Assembly (NCBI RefSeq): GCF_002355435.1
Contig: NZ_AP017313.1
Span: 3,658,001-3,722,000 of the forward strand
Source of the DNA: Mucilaginibacter gotjawali
GTDB taxonomy: Bacteria > Bacteroidota > Bacteroidia > Sphingobacteriales > Sphingobacteriaceae
Length of the DNA: 64,000 nucleotides
Direction: 5' to 3'
Shown: piece by piece, positions 1 to 8,792 of the stretch
Position numbering within the stretch: the first letter of the stretch is position 1
Layout of the letters: every line of letters begins with the position of its first letter
The notes under the pieces: generated by a model
What the model was told of the DNA's origin: nothing
The model's database searches: none
Seen by the model: only the letters and a program-made list of their open reading frames with translations
Position numbers and translations under genes: made by a program

Positions 1-153
1 TGGTATTTGCAAAGCGAGTTAAACTATTACAAACATGTTAATGATTATTACAGAAATTTAAACAGGCTGGGAGTTTTTTACGAAGAATTAAATTATGCCA
101 AATCCCTCCCGTTCCTGCTGATGCTGCAAAATGCGCTGTCAATCCAAGGATAA
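1..153 (+). CDS. C-terminal end of an unrecognised protein (partial)
   Basis: The first frame is open from base 1 and ends at TAA 151-153, giving 50 residues rich in Tyr, Leu and Asn with a helical look (begins WYLQSELNYY, ends NALSIQG). The start lies outside the window, so family and length cannot be judged. No domain is recognised. The 238 bases between it and the next gene hold no convincing ORF. Confidence 0.5.
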   Translation, partial: WYLQSELNYYKHVNDYYRNLNRLGVFYEELNYAKSLPFLLMLQNALSIQG

Positions 154-391
154 AACATCCTTATTGCCCAACCTCTCAGGCCCATAGGGGAAGCTTAAAC
201 GAAGAGATCTGCCTGTAGACAGCGTCCGTTGACAAAGAACAAGTGCACAGGCAACCAAACATAAAATTACAGCACATTATATTCCCCGAACGGCCCACCC
301 AAAGTAGCAAGAAAATTCATTAAATTGATGTCCTTATACTAAATATTATCACCAACACGCCAGTTTTTTTATACATTTAGCGCAGCACTAA

Positions 392-1018
392 ATGCTTCAG
401 CGCTCAATTAATAGTTTTGAATGGTTTAATGCCTGCTTAAAAGATGATATTGATAATACTTCAAAGGGGTTTATGCGGGGTTTAGCAAGGTTTACAAAAG
501 CAAATATTACTGCCTGGAAAGCTAAAAACGGCATAAATATGCTCCGGCTTTCCCTGGGTATTGTTTTTTTATGGTTTGGTTTTTTAAAGTTTTTCACGGG
601 CATTAGTCCGGCTGAAGATATAGCCGGCAGAACTATTTCAACGCTTACCTTTGGGTTAATAAAACCAGCGATATCAATGCCGTTGCTGGCTGTGTGGGAA
701 TGCACTATAGGTTTAGGTTTAATTACAAAAGCCTGGATGCGCCTGACCCTTATTTTGTTATACTTCCAGATGGCAGGCACCTTTTTGCCGATCCTGTTTT
801 TCCCGCACGAAACCTTTAGCGGCTTCTTTACACCGACCTTACTGGGGCAGTATATCATCAAAAATTTTGTGCTTATTTCCGGCGGTATTGTGTTGGGCGC
901 CGCTGTGCAGGAAAGCCCTCCGGCTGTAAAGGTTAACAAAAACGAAGCTATAAAACTGATGTCGACCCGCGCCATTGCAGAGACGTTTGAAGAAGATTTT
1001 GCGGCACATAAAAATTAA
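392..1018 (+). CDS. DoxX/DUF417-like membrane protein
   Basis: A 208-residue protein with about four hydrophobic segments: one from residue 50 (LRLSLGIVFLWFGFLKF), one around 93-112, one around 117-136 and one around 150-172. The LxxGxxFLWFGxLKF signature and the arrangement of four helices fit the DoxX/YkgB-like (DUF417) family of small inner-membrane proteins. Function in that family is poorly defined; some members are linked to quinone or sulfur redox chemistry. The first 49 residues are hydrophilic, so the true start could be the Met at residue 50, but a soluble N-terminal extension is also possible. No operon partner is evident. Confidence 0.7.
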   Translation: MLQRSINSFEWFNACLKDDIDNTSKGFMRGLARFTKANITAWKAKNGINMLRLSLGIVFLWFGFLKFFTGISPAEDIAGRTISTLTFGLIKPAISMPLLAVWECTIGLGLITKAWMRLTLILLYFQMAGTFLPILFFPHETFSGFFTPTLLGQYIIKNFVLISGGIVLGAAVQESPPAVKVNKNEAIKLMSTRAIAETFEEDFAAHKN

Positions 1019-1356
1019 GAGTTTCACACGGCAAGGCACTGTGTTCGATATTAAAATACTTAACTTAACATGGGTTCGATATAAGAAATTAGCATACAAT
1101 TTCAAAATGCCCCGCCAAATGGCGGGCTACCGCTTTGTAGAAACCAAATACCAGGGATAATTGCCACATCAGTGGCTACCCTTCGCGAATTGGGTAACCG
1201 CTGACGCGGCAAAAATAATGTTTGAACATAGTGCTACAAAGCGGTAGCCCGCCAGTGGGCGGAGCACACTGCAATGATACCGAATGCTGATATCAAACCG
1301 ACATCAACTCAGTGAGGTTGACGGTAACCAGTAAAGAGGGTTGACGCTTTTTCTTC
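1019..1356. repeat. Intergenic region with a long inverted repeat (REP-like)
   Basis: No gene is seen. Arms of about 20 bp match in opposite orientation: GGCGGGCTACCGCTTTGTAG near 1121-1140 and its reverse complement near 1231-1250. The loop contains a smaller palindromic block (GGCTACCCTTCG...). Related words recur at 36885-37085, so this is one copy of a dispersed palindromic family. The start also carries the word TGTTCGATATTAAAAT, which recurs near 36713. Confidence 0.6.
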
Positions 1357-3726
1357 CTAGTTTTTCACCACCCTGCTTCCATATACCGGCCCTACGCTGT
1401 TACCGGGTTTGGGTAATAATTTGATCGTCACTTTTTGTTTGCCTTTTGTACTTTCAATCGGGATATTGTAGGAGATATCATAAAACTTACTTTCCTTGTA
1501 CTGGTTCAAATCTTCGGTAGTTAGTTTAACCCCGTCTACCAGTATATCAAAAATCCGCCCGCGGTTATCCATACCCCAGTAGGTATTGATCAATGTATTT
1601 TGTTTATCGGGGTCAACTTTCATTTGGTAGGTGATATAGCCACCCTCGTCAGTCGCGCGCCATTTCTTCTGATGGTCTTCACCAGTCGTGGTATTCTCTC
1701 CTCCAAAATTATGGTCGCGCTCGGGCTGCATTTCGCCCACTCTTAGTATGTCGGTTGTGCGGGCTTCAAGTTCCTGCTGCTGCTTTTTTTGTTCGTCGTA
1801 AGCCTTTTGCTGCACAGCCCATGCCGAAGGCGTAAAAACATCCCAGTAAACGGTGTAGTACTCGTTTTTTGTGCGGTTAAAGGGGATCAGTTTTACATCG
1901 CCGGGATAGGCAATATTCACCGTTTTGAAACTCAACTGGTCTTTATCAACCATTTGTAGCCATTTATTGGGATCCTTTTCGCTGGTAACAAATACAGGAG
2001 TGCCCTTTACAGGATCAGGCTCTGTATCACCCAATACACCGGCAAGCAATACAGGACCATAAAACACTGCCTGTCGGTTTTCGTTATCCGGGATCGCTTC
2101 TGTATAGAGGGTCTCCCCTAATGTCAGCTCAACCTTATCATTGTTATGCCATTTACGGTTAATCACCAGGTAGCCTTCGGCATCAGGAGATACGGGCCTT
2201 GCAATTCCATTGATTTTGATGGTTGCAGCCGATGCCCATTTGGGTTTGCGGATGCGAATGGCGAATGCAGCCGGTTTATCGGCCTTTATGGCAAGGCTAA
2301 CCTTGTTACCATCAGGCAAGGCGGTTTGCTGGGTAATACTGATGCCCCTTTCCTTCCAGTTTAATACCGAAGGGATAAAAAGGTTAACATAAAGACTCCC
2401 ATCGCTTCCGCGGAAGTAGATGCTCTCGTTATATTTTACGTGGTTTTCCATGCCCGAACCTACGCAGCAGGTAAAGGTGGTAAAAGGCGTGCTATATTCT
2501 TTTTTGCCGCCCATGCGCAGGGGCACAAAGTAACACATCATCCCGTCCTCGTGATTTTGCGAAGCCAGGATATGGTTATATAAAGCCTTTTCGTAATAAT
2601 CCATTAAAACTGACGACGGCTGCGCGGCAAATAAATGCCGTGTAAGCTTCAGCATATTATAGGTATTACAGGTTTCGGTAGTGTTTTCGGTGAGTTTATC
2701 GTTCAGCTTACGCGCCTCGCCAAGGTATTCGTAATTGCTGTTGCCGCCGGTTGCGTAGGAATGGTCGCGTGTTACGGCTTCCCAAAAGAAGTTAGCGATA
2801 GCCTGGTCCTTTTTATTACCTGTAAGTTCGTACCGGCGGGCGCTTGCAATAATTTTTGGGATCTGCGTATTGGAATGTTTGCCTGCCAAGATATCCTGCT
2901 GGTGCGAAAGCGGGTCTAAAATGCGTTTATCATAAAATTTAAACGACAGACCGAGAAATTTTTTATCCCCGGTGATGGCATATAAATTAGCAAGGGTTTC
3001 GGCCATTCCCCCATATTCGCAAAAAAGCATTTTTTGCAGTTGCTCATCATCCAGGTTTTTAAGGGTCTCTTCTGTCCAGTTGGCCATCCCGACACATATA
3101 CTTAAGGCCTTTGTATTGTGGGCATATAAATAGGCATCCAGCAAACCTGCCATTACCTTATGCACGGTGTACCAGGGCGACCATCCCCCGTTAAGGTCGA
3201 AACCCCTCGAGCGGATGTCGCCTTTGGCTACTTCGGCCCAAATGGTATCTTCTTTGGGTATGGCGCCAATGTATCCTGTTTTACGCGCCCGCTGGCATTC
3301 ATCCAACTGATCGACAATATAGTTTACCCTTTTTAAAAATTCAGGGTTGGCGGTTGAGGCATAATTCATGGAGATAGCCGAAAGATAATGCCCCAGGGTA
3401 TGGCCTGCCAGCCCGGAAGATTCCCAGCCTTCGTACAATGCTCCTTTTGGTTTTAAGCCCGAATGGGAACGAAAACCCGAAAGCAAGCGGTCGGGATCAA
3501 TAGAAAGCAGGTATTTTTCATCAGCCTGCATGGCTTGTTTAAAAGGGCCATCCAAAAGATGTACCTGTGTTAAATCGAAGGCGAGGGCTTTAACAGGAAT
3601 TACCGGTTTTACTTTAATCCGTGGGTCGTTCCACTCCGGAACATAAGACTGCGCAGAAACCCGGAAGACCATGAATAAATTTAAAATCACCACGAATATC
3701 ACCCGGCATCTTTTGTATACTAACAT
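1357..3726 (-). CDS. Secreted glycoside hydrolase family 127 (beta-L-arabinofuranosidase-like)
   Basis: This 789-residue protein has a signal peptide (residues 1-26, ending VSAQ), so it should act in the periplasm or at the surface. The body matches the GH127/DUF1680 fold: an (alpha/alpha)6 barrel to about residue 440, then beta-sandwich domains. The zinc and catalytic set known from Bifidobacterium HypBA1 (Glu338, Cys340, Cys417 as nucleophile, Cys418) is intact here as Glu351, Cys353, Cys420 and Cys421 in TTETCNTYNML and FTCCVGSGMENH. The extra C-terminal region from about residue 640 resembles modules often appended in Bacteroidota. The likely substrate is an L-arabinofuranose-containing plant glycan, though exact specificity cannot be read. 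The gene stands alone with no SusC/D pair. Confidence 0.9.
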   Translation of the reverse strand: MLVYKRCRVIFVVILNLFMVFRVSAQSYVPEWNDPRIKVKPVIPVKALAFDLTQVHLLDGPFKQAMQADEKYLLSIDPDRLLSGFRSHSGLKPKGALYEGWESSGLAGHTLGHYLSAISMNYASTANPEFLKRVNYIVDQLDECQRARKTGYIGAIPKEDTIWAEVAKGDIRSRGFDLNGGWSPWYTVHKVMAGLLDAYLYAHNTKALSICVGMANWTEETLKNLDDEQLQKMLFCEYGGMAETLANLYAITGDKKFLGLSFKFYDKRILDPLSHQQDILAGKHSNTQIPKIIASARRYELTGNKKDQAIANFFWEAVTRDHSYATGGNSNYEYLGEARKLNDKLTENTTETCNTYNMLKLTRHLFAAQPSSVLMDYYEKALYNHILASQNHEDGMMCYFVPLRMGGKKEYSTPFTTFTCCVGSGMENHVKYNESIYFRGSDGSLYVNLFIPSVLNWKERGISITQQTALPDGNKVSLAIKADKPAAFAIRIRKPKWASAATIKINGIARPVSPDAEGYLVINRKWHNNDKVELTLGETLYTEAIPDNENRQAVFYGPVLLAGVLGDTEPDPVKGTPVFVTSEKDPNKWLQMVDKDQLSFKTVNIAYPGDVKLIPFNRTKNEYYTVYWDVFTPSAWAVQQKAYDEQKKQQQELEARTTDILRVGEMQPERDHNFGGENTTTGEDHQKKWRATDEGGYITYQMKVDPDKQNTLINTYWGMDNRGRIFDILVDGVKLTTEDLNQYKESKFYDISYNIPIESTKGKQKVTIKLLPKPGNSVGPVYGSRVVKN

Positions 3727-4507
3727 AACCTGTAATTGAATTAATAATCTGCCATAAAGTTAGACGACGCGGCACAATCTTTCTTATCATATTTTGCAGA
3801 TAGTACCCATAATTTAACTTCTTTTTTTACAATGAGCACAATCATCAGGCTTTCTGAAATTAAGAATCGTTTAAGGCAGCTTTAGTTACCCCGGCCAGAC
3901 GGCATGCATAACGAAACTTGGGCGTATCCCCCTTTTGGTAGAAAAAGGGGGCCGCGCTTTCCGTTACAAGTCCTCGCCCGGTTTATTTAAGGCCTTTTTT
4001 TATTGTTTTACCGGGCTGTGGGCTTTTCACTGCAATCGCTTACGCAAAGCGCCGGGAAACCTTAACACTTCGTACAGGCACAACTACCATCTGCCTGTCA
4101 GCGGGGTACAAGAAGTCCGGCGCTTTTGGCCTGCCCGGATTGGCGCCAGGATGGGCATTTAATAAATGTCACCCATACAATTTTGTAGTGTAGTGCTACA
4201 AGTGCTACACCTGCCACAAAGCGCTAAAAATTTGATTATCAGCTATTTAACTACTTGCAAATTTTGTCAGTGACAGGATCGTGTCAGCACTTTTTGGCGG
4301 TATTTTGCTTAAATAAACAATCTTGTGGTAAACTTTTATATAAACAGGGCCCGGCGCGCGGCCGGCTTCGTCTGTTATCTTGCTTTTCTTTACTGTAGTC
4401 AGAGGCTGGCATAGCTAATCCGAAGACAAAGTCTTCGTGACAGCGTTCTGGGCAAACTAAGCACAGCGGGGCGGGGTAAGCATTCAGAACAATGTCCACC
4501 ACGAAAT
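3727..4507. repeat. Gene-free 780-bp region with a Bacteroidota-type intergenic repeat
   Basis: No plausible gene. 3920-4150 is a GC-rich block: a hairpin of CCCCCTTTTGG...AAAAAGGGGG, then GGGCCGCGCTTTCC, a GGGCTTTTCACTGCAATCGC stretch, GCGCTTACGCAAAGCGC-like symmetry and a Lys/Gly-poor GC tract. I recall very similar blocks recurring between genes across Bacteroidota; that identification is from memory. 4350-4500 contains GAAGACAAAGTCTTC, a perfect palindrome, within further low-coding DNA. The short reading frames here have no support. Confidence 0.5.
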
Positions 4508-5035
4508 TTATATTTTTGTTATGGTATTTAAATTTATTATTTCTTTCTTTTTATTAAAATACCCCTCTATCGTTATTGAATCTGCAAACCTTATAGAGTC
4601 AACACTAATTAAACCAAATTTCGGTAAAACAGAATGATCGTCAGTTAAACGGAATCTTTTAACTAATTGATATTTTCCGCCTTCTTCTCCAATTGCTATA
4701 TTTTCAATAAATAGCGATATATATTCCTCTTCTGGTATTTCAAGAATTCTATAAAACACATCTTCACCTTTTGTGTTCGTATATATTTTCCCGGAATAAA
4801 TCTTATCAATTTTCAAATAGATATCATTTTCAAATTCTAAATTACTATCAGCCAATGCTTCTCCTGAATTGCTTCTATCTTTCGAATTTGAATTACTTAT
4901 CTTGCTAAATGGTGACATCGATACTGTATCCTTCTTTAATTCGTCAGTTGTTTTTTTGCTAGTGCTTGAATTGCAGCAATTAAAAAGCATGCAAATTAAT
5001 AAAGTATTAGTTACCAAAAGTGGTTTAAAATTCAT
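4508..5035 (-). CDS. Small lipoprotein, candidate immunity protein
   Basis: Starting at the ATG ending at 5035 (MNFKPLL...), this is about 175 residues; an upstream ATG at 5059 would overlap the preceding gene by 14 bases. The N-terminus has a hydrophobic stretch followed by a lipobox-like FNCC, so it is probably a lipoprotein anchored in the periplasm. No family is recognised; the second half is Ile/Glu-rich with alternating beta-strand character. It lies immediately downstream of, and on the same strand as, a toxin-like RHS gene, the usual place for an immunity gene. Periplasmic location would suit a peptidoglycan-cleaving toxin. Immunity function is inference from position only. AT content is higher than its neighbours. 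Confidence 0.65.
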   Translation of the reverse strand: MNFKPLLVTNTLLICMLFNCCNSSTSKKTTDELKKDTVSMSPFSKISNSNSKDRSNSGEALADSNLEFENDIYLKIDKIYSGKIYTNTKGEDVFYRILEIPEEEYISLFIENIAIGEEGGKYQLVKRFRLTDDHSVLPKFGLISVDSIRFADSITIEGYFNKKKEIINLNTITKI

Positions 5036-5045
5036 TTTTATCTTT

Positions 5046-8000
5046 TTATAATTTAACATTAGTTTTAATTATTATCCTTGTCATTAGCTTTCTTTTTAAC
5101 TCGTCCAGTATTTTTTGATTCTCTTGATTTTGTTGTTTTACCCTAATCATAAATCTATACCAATCGTCCATTATTTGCCCAAAAAGGGCCTCTGTCATGG
5201 AGGTGTTTCCACTTAACGCTTCTTTTAAAATTTGTTGTTCAGCTATAACGTTTTTGTTCAATTCCTCATCAGTAGGTTTATGATCTTTGTCTATATCGTC
5301 GTCGTCGTCTAAATATTCTGAGGCATACTTACTTCTTTTGCCTGATTTATGATTAATGTCCAAATCTATATGAAAATGACCATCATCATAATCAGCACCG
5401 TCAGGGTTAAATCTAAATCCGGTTTCCGCAGCAGCAGCTTTCAATACATCATCGTCAATCCCTTTTATGGTAGATAAATCGACTGCTATAGCGCCCTCTT
5501 CCTGCAGGTGCCTTGAATGCCTGGCAGCCTTTCTTATAATATTATTGTTAGTAGCTGAGTAAATGTCACCGTTTTTCTTGTACCTATCGCCTCCAGTGAT
5601 TATAAACTTATAAGAGTGAATATTTCTCCCTGAAATCCTTGCAACCGCTAAATCAAACTGATGCATTTTTCGTATTAACATAGTATTACTCAATACCATA
5701 TGTTGAGGGTTAATAATATCGTTTCCATCAGGATCAATAAGTTTTATAGGATTATCTGCCACATAATTGTACGGCGACAAAGCGAAATAACGCTCTGCAG
5801 ACGGATCTATCGTAGTCCACGTAGCGATTACGGGATCATAGAACCGTGCACCATAATCGTATTGCTGTAATTCCTCCTGTAATTCTTTTTTATTATAAAG
5901 GTATTCATTTTTGGGATTGGTTACCGTGCCCCTCGAAATTTCGTATCCAAACGGATAGTAATCATCCTGCTGGGACATTACCGCTACGCCTGTTTTGGTA
6001 TCAAAGGTAAGCCTAGTATTACCCAACTGGTCACCTAAATAATAGGTGTAATTGTATCCGCCCGCACCATCAGGTACTGCTTTTCCTTCTTCGGTTTGTA
6101 TAAAACTGATAGCGGGTACTGTGGCTCCTACACCCTGGTCGTACTGAATCCCGTTGATATAGTCTGTACTACCTGTATTAGGGCTCACCCTTCGCAACTT
6201 TTCCCCGTCTGCATCGTAGGTATAGGTAATTGTTTTACCACCTGTAATATTCCAGGGCAGGTTCAGCAGGTTATACTGGATATTTATATTTGCTACAGCA
6301 CTACCGTTTGGTGGGGTTGGCAATACCTTCATATTACCGTTGGGGTCATACTGATAACCGCTGTAAGTCCCCGGCCTGTACCCGTATAAACTATTGTCAA
6401 CAGCTGCATCATTTATGCTTTGTACCTGGTTTGTACCGTTGTAAGTATAAGTTAATTGATCAAGGGCCGTTGTACTGCTGCCCATGTAACGGTTAAGTTT
6501 GGTGATATTGCCGTTTAGGTCATAATTTATACCCGTTTCGGTGAAATTATCTGTGGAAATGCCCCCGGTAAGCCGGTTCAGGTTATCATAACTGTAGGTG
6601 TAACTTTTAGCAGCGGTGGTAACAGGATTTGTCATGGCCCACCACGTTTGGCTGGCAATATTGCCATTATATTGCGGCGTTGGCGATATATTGGGTACAG
6701 CAGTTACATTATTATACTGCAATTGTTCTGCAAATAATTGAGTGGAAGAAGGCGCTACAGTTGGGTCGTTTATTTTTAAAAGCCACCCCCGCTCATTATA
6801 GGTATAGCTGGTGTTTTGCAAAAAACTGCTGCCATTGCTTGTGCTGTGCAGTTGTTTTACCATCAGCTGGCCTATCTCGTTATAATTGTTTTGAGACAGC
6901 AATATATTAGCGCCGCCGTTTATACTTTCAAGCGTCTGTTTTTTATGGCCTATGTGGTCATATACATAGGTATTGGTTATAGTAGCATTAAGCACAGCGG
7001 CGGTATTAGTTGTAATTTTACCATAATGCAGCCTGGTGACACTGACTAACTCGTTTACAAAATCAGTAAAATCATAGGTGTTGGTAACCACATCATAGTT
7101 ATACGGGCTTGATACTCCCCCCAGGTAATGCTGCGCGTAGCTTTGTGTTAACCGGCCAAAATCATCGTAATAATGTGCCGTCCACAACATATCAGAGGAA
7201 TTCAGCACTCCGGTTACTGTGGCGGTAAGCAACCCGGTTGTGTTGGTACTGGCGCCCGACGGCGTGGTTACAGTTGAGGGTTTAGCCGGAAAAGTATAAT
7301 CGTCATAATAGTTTATTTTCAGCACCGTACTTAACTGCGGGTAGCTGCTGATGACATATCCGGTGGGGTTTGTGGCTGTAGTATTTGTATAGTCTCTTGT
7401 ATCCCATTGTACGGCTGCATAAATACTTGACTGCAAGGTGGCAAGATTTATCGCCGAGCCTGCGTTCCACAGGCCGGTTACAATAACTCTTCCCTGTGCA
7501 TCATATTTCGTTACCGTCCACTGGTTGCCGGCCCGCTGATTGGCGTCCTGGCTCAATACCAGTTGGTCGAGTCGGTTATATACCATATATTCCCATCCCT
7601 TGCCAGGTATCTTTTTTGGGTAAGCCGGTCCCGTTCGTCGTAACTGTACTGGTAGCACAGGTTGTTTAACGTGGTTTGGTTTGCCGCGCTGGTAATGCCT
7701 GCCGTGGCATCGGCACCCGCGGCAGGCGGCAGTACAAATGCAAGGTTGCCCAAATCGTCATACACATAATAGGTGCTCAGGGTTTCAAGCGTACTGGTGG
7801 CGGTATTGTAATTATAAGTTCGCTTTAATACAATGTGTCCCTGTTTATCCTTGTATTCTTCAGCAGTATTTAATCTTGAATCGCTTTGGGCAGCATTCCA
7901 GTTCTCATCCTGGCTTATTGTTACAAGCAGCGTGTTTGTACCATAACGGTTTTGAAAGATAAGGGTTCGGTTACCGGCTGCGTCTATATTTACGCTATAC

Positions 8001-8767
8001 TGGTTGGCCCAATATTGTGTACCGTCGTTATTGGCATAAATTGTTTTTACAGTGTGACCAGCAACAATCCCGCTTGGGTTAACTGTACCGGTTAGCTGCC
8101 ATGCATCGCCGGGCGAACCTTGTTCAACCACACGGTTAAGCGGCGAAGGTTCGAACGCAGTTACTGCCTGCGGGGTAGTTATCGGGCTAACCCCTGTTGG
8201 CGGCGAGGTGTAAAAATGCGCCTGCCCTGCATTTGCCGTTAACGCATCACTTTTGTAGCTGCCATCGCTTGTTGCCGTGCCGGTTAAGGCATAAGGCAGA
8301 TATTTGGTTGCTTCTCTTCCATAAGCGTCATAAGCTATGGGCTGTACCATATCATTGCCCTGGGGCGAGCCTTTTACTTGCACAGTTTGCACCGGCCGAC
8401 CCAGCCCGTCAATATACTGTAGGGTTTGCATCACATTACAACTGGTGTAGCCTGCGGTGCCGGGCACATAAGCGGGCATCCTTGGTACAGAAGTCATGAT
8501 ATAATTCATGCCCGCTGTTGGAGCGGTGGTTAAAGGAATGCAATCATTCAAAATATAAAACTGATAGGTCCCGGTTGCCCCGCTGGCGCTAAAGCCAGGA
8601 CTCAGCGTAATGCTGCTGGTGCCGTAATATGAACCTGCTGCAGGTGTACTTGTCATTGGGGCCGTCACCAGGGTTTGCGCCTTTAAGCTGAATACCGGCA
8701 ATGCCAGCGCTAATGCCAGCAGTTTAAGCTTTAGCCTGCTTTTTATGTTAAATTTTTCAATTATCAT
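5046..8767 (-). CDS. DUF6443/RHS-repeat-core protein with C-terminal M15-like peptidase domain (apparent -1 frameshift)
   Basis: Two overlapping frames form one protein of about 1240 residues. The 5' part (8767 down to about 7612) has a signal peptide ending LKAQ and DUF6443-type sequence; the 3' part has YD/RHS repeats and the RHS core motifs YYLGDQLGNTR, DYYPFG and YGARFYDPVIATW...DPSAE, ending at NPIKLIDPDG. The frames join if one A is added to the A6 run at 7612-7617, turning RDRLTQKR into RDRLTQKKIPGKGWEY. After the core, the last 229 residues (DNA 5049-5735) form a variable domain with FIITGGDRY, SRHLQEEGAIAVDL and DDGHFHIDL. These resemble the SxH...D and HxH metal sites of M15 D,D-carboxypeptidases, with about three extra residues between the His and Asp. 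The last 90 residues are acidic, then coiled-coil. Confidence 0.8.
7612..7617 (-). other. Frameshift point (A6 followed by G on the coding strand)
   Basis: The coding strand reads ACC CAA AAA AGA in the upstream frame and AAA AAG ATA CCT in the downstream frame. A -1 step on the A6G run joins them exactly. Three readings are possible: a missing A in the assembly, a real deletion, or -1 slippage by tRNA-Lys on A-rich codons as on dnaX-type AAAAAAG sites. Five other one-base shortfalls in this window favour the first. Confidence 0.7.
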
Positions 8768-8792
8768 GAGGATAAACTTTATAGGTTAATAC

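Noticed and set aside
397..975. 192-residue minus-strand frame opposite the DoxX-like gene
   Set aside because: The plus strand encodes clear membrane helices of a known family; the minus frame is a shadow.
3935..4162. 75-residue frame in the 3.7-4.5 kb gap
   Set aside because: It lies within a GC-rich palindromic repeat block and has no start signal or recognisable domain.
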